Origin: Ectothiorhodospiraceae bacterium
Lineage (GTDB): Bacteria > Pseudomonadota > Gammaproteobacteria > Nitrococcales > Halorhodospiraceae
Direction of reading: 5' to 3'
Assembly (NCBI GenBank): GCA_003552345.1
Contig: PULM01000060.1
Coordinates: 1-35,311, forward strand
Length of the DNA stretch: 35,311 bases
The notes under the pieces are model-generated. The model had not been told where the DNA came from, ran no database searches, and saw nothing but the letters and a program-made list of their open reading frames with translations. Below are positions 27,695 through 35,311 of this stretch, one piece after another (position 1 is the first letter of the stretch; each line of letters opens with the position of its first letter). Both the position numbers and the translations under genes were made by a program.

Positions 27695-29067
27695 CTGCGG
27701 CACCGACCGACCCGAGCGCCTACGACGCGCGCAAGCGCCGGCTGGTGGATACCTTCACCAAGCTCTATCTGCGCGGTGCGTGGCGGCCGCTGGACCGGCT
27801 GGTGCGCCGGCTGCACGCGGCCGATGCGGCGGCGGTCTTCGCCGAGCTGCCGGTCCCGCAGGTGGTCGATACCCTCCAGGTGGTAAGCCGGCCCCGTCAC
27901 GCAGCGCGGATCGTCAATGAGATGCCCCAGGCGCTGCGCCATCAGGTCGTCGAGGCCTTGCCCCGCGAGGAGCTGGCGGAGCTGCTGGAGAATTTCCGCC
28001 CCGATGAGCTGACGGACCTGATCCAGGCCTTGCCGGAGGATCGGCGCGAGCATCCGCTCTCCGCGCTGCCCGCCGACAGCCGCGACGAATTAGACACCCT
28101 GCTGGCCCACGATCCCGGGGCCGCCGGTGGTCTGATGACCACGGAGTTCTTTGCCCTGCACGAGACGGTCACCGTGCGCGAGGCCATCGATGCCCTGCGG
28201 GGATGCTCCGATGCCGAGATGGTCTTCTATCTCTTCCTGACCGACGAGGCCGGCCACCTGACCGGGGTCATCTCGCTGCGCCAGCTGCTGCTCGCCCGGG
28301 AGGACGCCCAGGTGGCAGAGGTCATGAGCCGGCGGGTCATCCGCGTGCGCACCGACACCGAGGAGGAGCAGGTCTCGCGGCTCTTCGACAAGTACCGATT
28401 GCTCGCGCTGCCGGTGGTGGACGAGGAGGATGTTCTGGTGGGGATCGTGACGGTCGATGACATCATCGACGTCATCGGCGAATCCACCACCGAGGACATG
28501 CTCCGCATGGCCGGTACCCGGCAGTCGGAGATGCTCACCGACTCGGTCTTCCGGATCGCCGGGGTGCGCCTGCCCTGGCTGTTCGCCGCCTTCCTCGGCG
28601 GGCTGGGGGCGACGGCGGTGATCGGTCAGTACGAGGACATCCTCGCCCAAGTTATTATCCTCAGCGCCTTCGTGCCCATCATCATCGGCATGGCCGGTAA
28701 CGTCGGCGTCCAGTCCGCCACGGTCACCGTCCGCGGCCTGGCCACCGGCGCGATCCATCTGCGCGATACCGTGGCCATGGTCTTCAAGGAGCTGCGGGTG
28801 GGGCTGTTGCTGGGTGCCTTCTACGGCGTGATTCTCGCCCTCTACGGCTTGTGGATGTACGACAGCCTGCAGCTTGGTCAGGTGGTCGGGCTGACCATCC
28901 TGACCAATATGGCCGGCGCGGCCCTGCTGGCGGTCTCCCTGCCGATGCTCTTCGTGCGCCTGAATGCCGACCCGGCGGTGGCGACCGGGCCTTTCGTCAC
29001 CACCGCCATCGACGTGCTCGGGGTGCTCAACTACTTCGTCATCGCCAGCCTGATCTACGGCCTGTAG
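27679..29067 (+). CDS. mgtE: Magnesium transporter MgtE (TTG start)
   Basis: MgtE N-domain, tandem CBS (LMTTEFFALHETVTVREAI; EVMSRRVIRVRTDTEEEQV), C-terminal TM domain RLPWLFAAFLGGLGATAVIGQYEDIL, VPIIIGMAGNVGVQSATVTVRGLATG. Confidence 0.95.
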   Translation: MQIDLAAAPTDPSAYDARKRRLVDTFTKLYLRGAWRPLDRLVRRLHAADAAAVFAELPVPQVVDTLQVVSRPRHAARIVNEMPQALRHQVVEALPREELAELLENFRPDELTDLIQALPEDRREHPLSALPADSRDELDTLLAHDPGAAGGLMTTEFFALHETVTVREAIDALRGCSDAEMVFYLFLTDEAGHLTGVISLRQLLLAREDAQVAEVMSRRVIRVRTDTEEEQVSRLFDKYRLLALPVVDEEDVLVGIVTVDDIIDVIGESTTEDMLRMAGTRQSEMLTDSVFRIAGVRLPWLFAAFLGGLGATAVIGQYEDILAQVIILSAFVPIIIGMAGNVGVQSATVTVRGLATGAIHLRDTVAMVFKELRVGLLLGAFYGVILALYGLWMYDSLQLGQVVGLTILTNMAGAALLAVSLPMLFVRLNADPAVATGPFVTTAIDVLGVLNYFVIASLIYGL

Positions 29068-29182
29068 CCGGCCCCGGTTCGCCGCGCCGGGATGACGCGG
29101 GTACTAGCGCTCGTCCCCCGGTCCGTAGGACACTACCGGGCGTTGCCCAGGCTCCCGGGGGAGCGCAGCGCAGGTCGTTTCG

Positions 29183-30259
29183 ATGTCGGGCCGCAGTCTC
29201 TATACCCTGATGTACGTGGTGGCCACGGCCATCTGCGTGGGGATCAGTGTCTACCTCTCGTACTACGGCTACTACAGCCACCTCCAAGAGCTGGCGATCT
29301 TCTTCGCCGCCCTGCTCGGGATCTTTCTCTTCGGCACCGACATGCTGCTGCGCCGCTTCCGGCTCGAGGGGCGCAGCCCGATCAAGCCGCTGGCCTTCTT
29401 CGTCATCGTCGCTTTTTTCAGCGGCGCGAGTAACTACAACTTCCTCTACACCAACTTCATGGAGCGGGACATGGCCGAGCGCGTGGTCAGCGACCAGTTC
29501 TCGGTCTTCCGTGACGACCTGACCGCCACGCGCAGCGTGCTCGGCGAGGCGCCGATCATCGACCGGGTCGCCGAGCAGCGCCGCGAGCTGGCCCGCGCGC
29601 TGGATAACCTCGACACCCAGATCAACGATCCGCTGCGCCCCGGCTGCGGGGCGCGCTGCCGCGAGCACATCGAGCAGATCCACGATCAGCTTGGTGGCGC
29701 GCCGACAGAGCTCGCCGTGCCCTCGCCGGATGCCGGCGCCGAGGCCAACGAACGCTGGTACGAGCACTTCCGCGAGGCGGTCATCAACGACTTCGAGAAC
29801 GGCGTCGTGCCCGAGGCGTACCACCGGACCCGGGAGCTGATCGGACAGATCGACGCCCTGCTCGAGCGCTACGACGACCCGTACCGCGCGCTGGCCGAGG
29901 AGCTCGAGCAGCGGGATCGGGCCCTGCTTGAGCATCGCGACTTTGAGATCATCGCCACCCTGCGCACCCACTCCCGCGAGGTACAGCGCCGTGCGAACGT
30001 GCTCCTGCCCGAGGCGGGGCAGGTGCAGCACCGCATCATCCGGTCCGATCTGGACAAGCTCGGCGAGATCCCGATCAGCGTGCGCGACGGCTTCATCGAC
30101 CGCCCCAACCCCGGGGTGACGGCGGTCTCGGTGATCCTCGGGGTGTTCGTGGACGTAGCCCCGGTGCTCTTCGCCTGGCTGATCTTCGCGCCGGCGTCAG
30201 CCGGCGCGCGCGGTGGCGGTACCACCGGTCGGGGACGTAACCGGGTGGCGACGCGCTAG
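29183..30259 (+). CDS. Uncharacterised multi-TM protein with large central soluble region (cassette gene 1)
   Basis: 358 aa; about three N-terminal hydrophobic segments, a roughly 230-residue hydrophilic helical region with CGARC, one C-terminal TM (TAVSVILGVFVDVAPVLFAWLIFAPA). Confidence 0.7.
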   Translation: MSGRSLYTLMYVVATAICVGISVYLSYYGYYSHLQELAIFFAALLGIFLFGTDMLLRRFRLEGRSPIKPLAFFVIVAFFSGASNYNFLYTNFMERDMAERVVSDQFSVFRDDLTATRSVLGEAPIIDRVAEQRRELARALDNLDTQINDPLRPGCGARCREHIEQIHDQLGGAPTELAVPSPDAGAEANERWYEHFREAVINDFENGVVPEAYHRTRELIGQIDALLERYDDPYRALAEELEQRDRALLEHRDFEIIATLRTHSREVQRRANVLLPEAGQVQHRIIRSDLDKLGEIPISVRDGFIDRPNPGVTAVSVILGVFVDVAPVLFAWLIFAPASAGARGGGTTGRGRNRVATR

Positions 30260-30278
30260 CGGGCAAGGAGGGGAAACC

Positions 30279-31334
30279 GTGGTCGAGCCCAGGGAGTCAC
30301 GCTGGCAGCTGCGGCGCTACTACGAGCGCCGCCCGGAGCAGGAGTCGCCGGCCGAGGAGGGCGGCGAGCAGGAGCCGTCCTCGGCCCCCACGCCGTGGCC
30401 CTCGCCGGAGGAGCGCCTGGCCGCCGACGTAGAGCCGGTGCAGCGCGGCGCGCTGATCGACGACAACATCGACCAGCGCCAAGGCAATTACCTGATCTCT
30501 TTTGGCTTTCCGGGCTCCGGCAAGACCACCTTCCAGTCCTTCCTGGCCTACTACATCACCCACATCGGCCCGTTCGAGGCCCAGCCGCTCATTGCCCCGG
30601 AGCAGAGCGTCCAGGGCTGGGAGCCGATGGCCATCTTCAACGAGTGGATGCGCATCTGGGGCCAGGGGCGCTTCCCGCCGGCGAACCCGGTGGACGAGGG
30701 CGACATCCGCGAGCTGAGCTTTCGGGTGCGGCCGCTGCAGGGCAGCGGTGAGGCGGTGGATCTGAGCTTCCTCGAGGCCTCCGGCGAGCTGATGACCCAG
30801 GTCGTGGCCGACCGTGTGCGCGATCCGGCCATGATCGAGACCCTCAGCCGTTACTTCGCCAACGAGCAGCTGCGCCTGATCCTGGTGCTGGTGGTCGATC
30901 CGGAGCACGGCGAGGAGAACGACATCCTCTTCCAGAACCTGCTCGCCTTCCTCGATCTGCACTTCCCGGCCCTGCGCGGGCGCACCTCGCTGGCGGTGCT
31001 GGTCTCCAAGCCCGAGCAGGCGCTGCGCCGGCTGCAGGGGCGTGACGAGCACTACCGCCGTTACGAAGAGCTCAGCGCCGACGCCTGCGAGGCCTTCGTG
31101 CAGCGCTTCGCGCCACGCACCTACCGCATCCTCGACGGCTGGACGGACCAGGATCGCGTGCAGCTCATGGCCCTGCACCTGGGCACGGTGCCCGACGGCG
31201 AGCAGGGGCCGCGGCTGCAGGAGCCCGACTACGACGACATCCGCGACATCTTCGCCTGGATCTACGGCCAGTTCGGCGGCGGGCGGATGGGGCCGACCTG
31301 GTGGCAGCGCATTCTGGAGTGGCTGCGCCTATGA
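30279..31334 (+). CDS. Uncharacterised P-loop GTPase-like protein (cassette gene 2)
   Basis: GTG start preceded by aaggagggg; Walker A ISFGFPGSGKTTFQSFLAYY; VDLSFLEASGE at a Walker B/G3-like position; VLVSKPEQ at a G4-like position. Confidence 0.72.
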   Translation: MVEPRESRWQLRRYYERRPEQESPAEEGGEQEPSSAPTPWPSPEERLAADVEPVQRGALIDDNIDQRQGNYLISFGFPGSGKTTFQSFLAYYITHIGPFEAQPLIAPEQSVQGWEPMAIFNEWMRIWGQGRFPPANPVDEGDIRELSFRVRPLQGSGEAVDLSFLEASGELMTQVVADRVRDPAMIETLSRYFANEQLRLILVLVVDPEHGEENDILFQNLLAFLDLHFPALRGRTSLAVLVSKPEQALRRLQGRDEHYRRYEELSADACEAFVQRFAPRTYRILDGWTDQDRVQLMALHLGTVPDGEQGPRLQEPDYDDIRDIFAWIYGQFGGGRMGPTWWQRILEWLRL

Positions 31335-32119
31335 GCCAGGGGGCATCGGCGATCCTCGGCCGCTGCGCCTTCGCCACCGTGCGCGGTCTGACCGTCCACG
31401 GCAGCGGCGCCCTGGCCGGACTCTCCGGCTTCCCCCAGGCGGTGGAGTTCCGCGGCCGCGGTGGCGACGACCACGCCCTGCCGGCCGGTCATGAGCAGGT
31501 GGTCTTCCGTCGCGTGGTGCGTTACCAGGAGAGCACCGCCCCGGAGCGCGGCGGCCGGCTGGATCTGATCGGCGCGTTGGTCCGCCGCCTGGATGCCAGC
31601 CGCCGGGCGGGGTACGCCGGCGCCTGTGTGGCGGTGGCCCACCGCGATCTGGAGGCGTACGCCGCGGCCCTGGACGAGGCGCAGGAGCTGGTCCGCCAGG
31701 TGGATGAGGTGATCGCCGAGGGCAGCGCCGCGCGCTGGTCCCGGGAGGCCCGCGGCGGTCGGGAGGCGGGCCGCCGGCGCTTTGCGTTCGAGGGCCGCGG
31801 CGCTGGTCGCGTCCTGTGGCTCCATCGTGGCACCGCCGCCGAGGCCGATCCGGCGCTGGTCCCGGAGGTCCTGCGCCAGATGGCCTGGCTGGATGCCTAC
31901 GCGCTCACCGGGGTATTGATCTTTCCGGCGGCACGGCCGGGCTCGCGCGCCGTGGACAGCGACCTGATCGCCGGTTGTCGGCGCGCCAAGCAACAGGAGA
32001 TCGAGGGCGTGGAGGCGGGCTTCCGGGCCGAGTTCGAGCGCCGCCTGGCGGAGATCGAGTACGAGTACCAGGCCGCCACCCGGGCGGCGGAACCGTCGTC
32101 GCCGCGCGGTGACGACTAG
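31331..32119 (+). CDS. Uncharacterised GTPase-associated partner protein (cassette gene 3)
   Basis: ATGA overlap with cassette gene 2; 262 aa, ILGRCAFATVRGLTVHGSGALAGLSGFPQAVEFRGRGG... ending in a charged helix (AKQQEIEGVEAGFRAEFERRLAEIEYEYQAATRAAE). No family assigned. Confidence 0.65.
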   Translation: MSQGASAILGRCAFATVRGLTVHGSGALAGLSGFPQAVEFRGRGGDDHALPAGHEQVVFRRVVRYQESTAPERGGRLDLIGALVRRLDASRRAGYAGACVAVAHRDLEAYAAALDEAQELVRQVDEVIAEGSAARWSREARGGREAGRRRFAFEGRGAGRVLWLHRGTAAEADPALVPEVLRQMAWLDAYALTGVLIFPAARPGSRAVDSDLIAGCRRAKQQEIEGVEAGFRAEFERRLAEIEYEYQAATRAAEPSSPRGDD

Positions 32120-32952
32120 GGCACCACCAGCACCGGGAGCTGTACGGCCTCGATCAGCGCGCGGGCGTCGTGGGCGGCGAGCAGGGCGCTGCGGCGGCTG
32201 ACGATCAGCTTCTCCGCCCGGCCGCCGCCCAGGTGCCGCGCCAGGGCCGCCGGCGATCCGGCGGCGCCGGCCAGCCAGCAGGCCTGCGGGCAGTGCTGCG
32301 CCACCCAGAGGCGGGCCGGGTCGTCGTCGGGTAGGCGCGTGGTGCCATCCGGGATGAGGCAGCGCACGGTTTCGTGCTCGCCGAGCAGCGCCGCCGCGTA
32401 GCTGAGCGTCCGCACCCCGGCCTCGCCGGGCTCGACGACGACGGCCACGCCGTGTTGGGCGGGGGAGCGCTGCGGCCGCTCGAAGACCAGCACCGGCCCC
32501 GAGGTGCCCAAAAGGATGGCCCGCGCCGTGGAGCCGATGCGCAGGCCCCGGGCGCGGGCGTAGCCCACCTTGCCCAGGACCAGCAGATCGTCGCGCTCGA
32601 TCAGGCTCAGGGTCTCGCGGACCACGGTGCCGCGGCAGACCTCCAGGCGGCAGTGCACCCCGCGGCGCCGGCCGGTCTGTGCCAGTGCCTTGCGGATCGC
32701 CTCGGCACGGCCGCGCATGCGCTGCTCCTCGATACCGGTCTCCAGGGCGCGGGTGGCGCCCGAGAGGCCCACCTCGCGCGCCCAGGGGTAACCGGCGCAG
32801 CGCAGCAGCGCCTCCTCCTCGACGAAGATCGCCAGCAGCTCGGCGCGCCGCTGGGCGGCCATCTCCGCGGCCGCCTCCAGCGCCTCGAGGCTGGCCCGCG
32901 AGGCGTCGAGCAGCACCACAATGCGCGGGTGCGCCGGCCCCGGCTCAGTCAT
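32116..32952 (-). CDS. Universal stress protein (UspA-like)
   Basis: PRIVVLLDASRASLEALEAAAEMAAQRRAELLAIFVEE, GTVVRETLSLIERDDLLVLGKVG, IGSTARAILLGTSGPVLVFE; possible degenerate second domain. Confidence 0.8.
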   Translation of the reverse strand: MTEPGPAHPRIVVLLDASRASLEALEAAAEMAAQRRAELLAIFVEEEALLRCAGYPWAREVGLSGATRALETGIEEQRMRGRAEAIRKALAQTGRRRGVHCRLEVCRGTVVRETLSLIERDDLLVLGKVGYARARGLRIGSTARAILLGTSGPVLVFERPQRSPAQHGVAVVVEPGEAGVRTLSYAAALLGEHETVRCLIPDGTTRLPDDDPARLWVAQHCPQACWLAGAAGSPAALARHLGGGRAEKLIVSRRSALLAAHDARALIEAVQLPVLVVP

Positions 32953-35311
32953 CGTCATCCTCCGTGGCCTCGCCCGCATCGCCGTCACCGCGCCGGCGCT
33001 GGCTCCGGGCGAACGCCTCCAGGCGGTCGGCCACGGCGCGGTTCACCGACCCCTGCGGGTACGCACCGGTGTCATCGAAAACGCCGGCGGGCCGGCCGGT
33101 GAGCAGCTCCAACGCCTCATCCACATGGCTCAGCGGGTAGATGTGGAACTGCCCGGCGGCCACCGCGTCGCGCACCTCCTGGCGCAGCATCAGATGCACC
33201 ACGTTGGTGGCCGGCAGCGCCACGCCCTGCCGGCCGGTGAGCCCGCGCCGCCGGCAGACCTCGAAGAAGCCCTCGATCTTCTCGTTCACCCCGCCGACGG
33301 CCTGTACCTCGCCGAGCTGGTTCACCGAGCCGGTGACGGCGATGCCGTGATCCAGCGGGACGCGGCCGATGGCCGAGAAGAGCGCGCAGAGCTCGGCCAC
33401 CGAGGCGCTGTCGCCGTCGATGCCGCCGTAGGATTGCTCGAAGGCGAGGCTCGCCGACAGCGATAGATCGCCCTCCGGGGCGAAGCGGCTGGCGAGAAAG
33501 CGCGAGAGGATCATCACCCCCTTGGAGTGGATCTTGCCGCCGAGCTTCGCCTCGCGCTCGATATCCACCAGCTGTCCGCGCCCGGGGCGGGCGGTGGCGG
33601 TGATCCGCGTCGGCCGGCCGAAGCCGAAATCACCCAGCTGCAGGACCGAGAGCCCGTTGACCGAGGCGGTGCGGTGCCCCTCGGTGTGGATCACCAGGGT
33701 GCCGCGCTCGATGGTCTCCTGGCTGCGATCGCGGATGCGCCCGGCACGGCGCTCCTGGGCGGCGAGGGCGCGCTCGATGTGATCCTGACCGATGATATCG
33801 GCGCCGTCGCCGGTGGCGTAGTGATCCGCCTCCTGGAGCAGATCGGTGATGGCCCGCCCGCCGGCGGCCAGCCGCTCGCTGTCATCGGCCATGCGGCTGC
33901 CGTGCTCGATCACCCGGGCCACGGCGAAGCGGTCCAGATGGCGCAGACGGCGCTGGCGGACCAGGGTGGCGAGCATGCGGGCGTAGAGCTGCTGGGTCTC
34001 GGCGTCCCGGGGCAGGTCGTCATCCAGATCGGCCTCGACCTTGAACAGCTCCGGGAAGTCCGGGTCGTAGGCCGAGAGCAGGTAGTAGACCATCCGGTCG
34101 CCGAGCAGCACCACCTTGGTGCGCAGGGGCATCGGCTCCGGCTCCAGGGTGACTGTGGTCCAGAAGCCGTGGACCTGTTCCAGGGACTCGATGCGCACCT
34201 CGCCGGCGGAGAGCGTCCGTTTGAGCGACGGCCAGGCCAGCGGCTGGGTAAGGATGCGGTGGGCATCGATGATCAGATAGCCGCCGTTGGCCTGGTGCAG
34301 CGAGCCGGGGCGGATCAGGTTGAAGTCGGTGAGCAGCGCCCCCTGGTGGACGTGGTGCTCGGTGCGGCCCACCAGCCGCTGGTGGGTGGGCATGTCCTCG
34401 TAGACCACCGGCGCGCCGTCGGCCGGGTCGTGGGAGAGCAGCAGGTTGGCCCGGTAGCGGCCGAGGATGTACTCCACATGGTCCTGCTCGCCGGAGCGGA
34501 AGGCGTCCACGTGCTCGATGATGTCGTTGCGGATGGCGTCCAGGTGGGCGGCGGCCACCGGCAGCTCGCCGTAGCGCTGGCGCAGCTCCTGGATGCGCTG
34601 GCCGACCGCCAGCAGCGTCATCTCCTCATTGAGCTTGCGGACCTGCTCCTGGATCTCCTTGCGCCACTTGGGGATCTGCTTGACCACTGCCTGCAGCCGC
34701 TCCTGCAGGAACTCGATGGCCTCCTGATAGCGCCGGCGCTCCTCCTCGGGCAGCTGTTGGAACTGCTCCGGCTCGATCACCTCGCCCTCCTTGACCGGGG
34801 CGAAGCTAAAACCCGACGGGGTCTGCAGCAGCGTGACGTCGTACTGCTCCGCCTCCTTCTGGATCGCCTCGAAGGCCTCGCGCTGGCGGCGGTTGATCTG
34901 CTGGTGCAGCTCCTGCAGCCGGTTCTGGTACTCGTCGCTTTCGAAGGTGGCCGGGATGGTGCTGCGCAGCTCCTCGATCAGCTGCTCCAGATCGTGGCGC
35001 CAGCGCGCCCCCTGGCCCGGCGGCAGGCGCAGCAGCCGCGGCCGCGTCGGCTCCTCGAAGTTGTTCAGGTAGCACCAGTCCGACGGCGTCGCCTCCCGCG
35101 CGGCACGCTCGGCCAGCAGCCGGTGGACCATCTCCAGCTTGCCGTCGCCCTCCGGCCCCATCACGAACAGATTGAAGCCCGCGGCGCGCATGCTCGCGCC
35201 CAGATCCATCGCCTCCAGGGCCCGCTCCTGCCCGGGTGGCCGGTCCATGGCCGACAGCTCCTCGGTGGTGCGGAAACCGAGCTGCTCCGGGTCACAGACC
35301 CGGTAGAGGCG
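32945..35311 (-). CDS. Lon-family ATP-dependent protease (LonB/YcbZ-like), N-terminus beyond window
   Basis: Lon proteolytic domain with GGIDGDSASVAELCALFSA (Ser) and VGGVNEKIEGFFEVC (Lys); AAA region NGGYLIIDAHRIL; frame stays open to the window edge (RLYRVCDPEQLGFRTTEELSAMDRPPGQERALEAMD). Confidence 0.92.
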   Translation of the reverse strand, partial: RLYRVCDPEQLGFRTTEELSAMDRPPGQERALEAMDLGASMRAAGFNLFVMGPEGDGKLEMVHRLLAERAAREATPSDWCYLNNFEEPTRPRLLRLPPGQGARWRHDLEQLIEELRSTIPATFESDEYQNRLQELHQQINRRQREAFEAIQKEAEQYDVTLLQTPSGFSFAPVKEGEVIEPEQFQQLPEEERRRYQEAIEFLQERLQAVVKQIPKWRKEIQEQVRKLNEEMTLLAVGQRIQELRQRYGELPVAAAHLDAIRNDIIEHVDAFRSGEQDHVEYILGRYRANLLLSHDPADGAPVVYEDMPTHQRLVGRTEHHVHQGALLTDFNLIRPGSLHQANGGYLIIDAHRILTQPLAWPSLKRTLSAGEVRIESLEQVHGFWTTVTLEPEPMPLRTKVVLLGDRMVYYLLSAYDPDFPELFKVEADLDDDLPRDAETQQLYARMLATLVRQRRLRHLDRFAVARVIEHGSRMADDSERLAAGGRAITDLLQEADHYATGDGADIIGQDHIERALAAQERRAGRIRDRSQETIERGTLVIHTEGHRTASVNGLSVLQLGDFGFGRPTRITATARPGRGQLVDIEREAKLGGKIHSKGVMILSRFLASRFAPEGDLSLSASLAFEQSYGGIDGDSASVAELCALFSAIGRVPLDHGIAVTGSVNQLGEVQAVGGVNEKIEGFFEVCRRRGLTGRQGVALPATNVVHLMLRQEVRDAVAAGQFHIYPLSHVDEALELLTGRPAGVFDDTGAYPQGSVNRAVADRLEAFARSQRRRGDGDAGEATEDDDD

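Noticed and set aside
1-35311. CRISPR arrays, tRNA/rRNA genes, IS elements or prophage
   Set aside because: No regularly spaced repeats, tRNA-like cloverleaf, transposase or phage structural genes recognised on reading; a tRNAscan/Infernal and repeat search would be needed for certainty.

Overview
35.3 kb of gene-dense, high-GC bacterial chromosome. Gene content (complete ectABC, rpsO-pnp, lexA-imuAB, zur-znuABC) suggests a halophilic gammaproteobacterium, possibly Halorhodospira-like; this is inference, not proven. No rRNA, tRNA, CRISPR array or IS element was recognised. Order: rpsO 3' end, pnp, pncA | imuB-imuA-lexA (minus) | relA | RND pump (MFP + permease) + secreted EEP nuclease | tandem pair of dynamin/YfjP-like P-loop GTPases with C-terminal hydrophobic segments | ectC-ectB-ectA (minus) | tsaB | znuA (minus), zur-znuC-znuB | hisI (minus) | APH/AAA kinase fusion, gshA, NTF2-like, mgtE | three-gene cassette (multi-TM protein, P-loop GTPase-like protein, unknown partner) | universal stress protein and Lon-family protease (minus, truncated at window end). 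Most is conserved core biology. The best candidates for undescribed systems are the membrane/GTPase/partner cassette at 29183-32119 and the tandem GTPase pair at 14250-17545. Smaller points: a strong hairpin between ectB and ectC, a candidate Zur operator, a lexA-imuAB cassette with no adjacent dnaE2, and an RND pump closely followed by a secreted nuclease gene.
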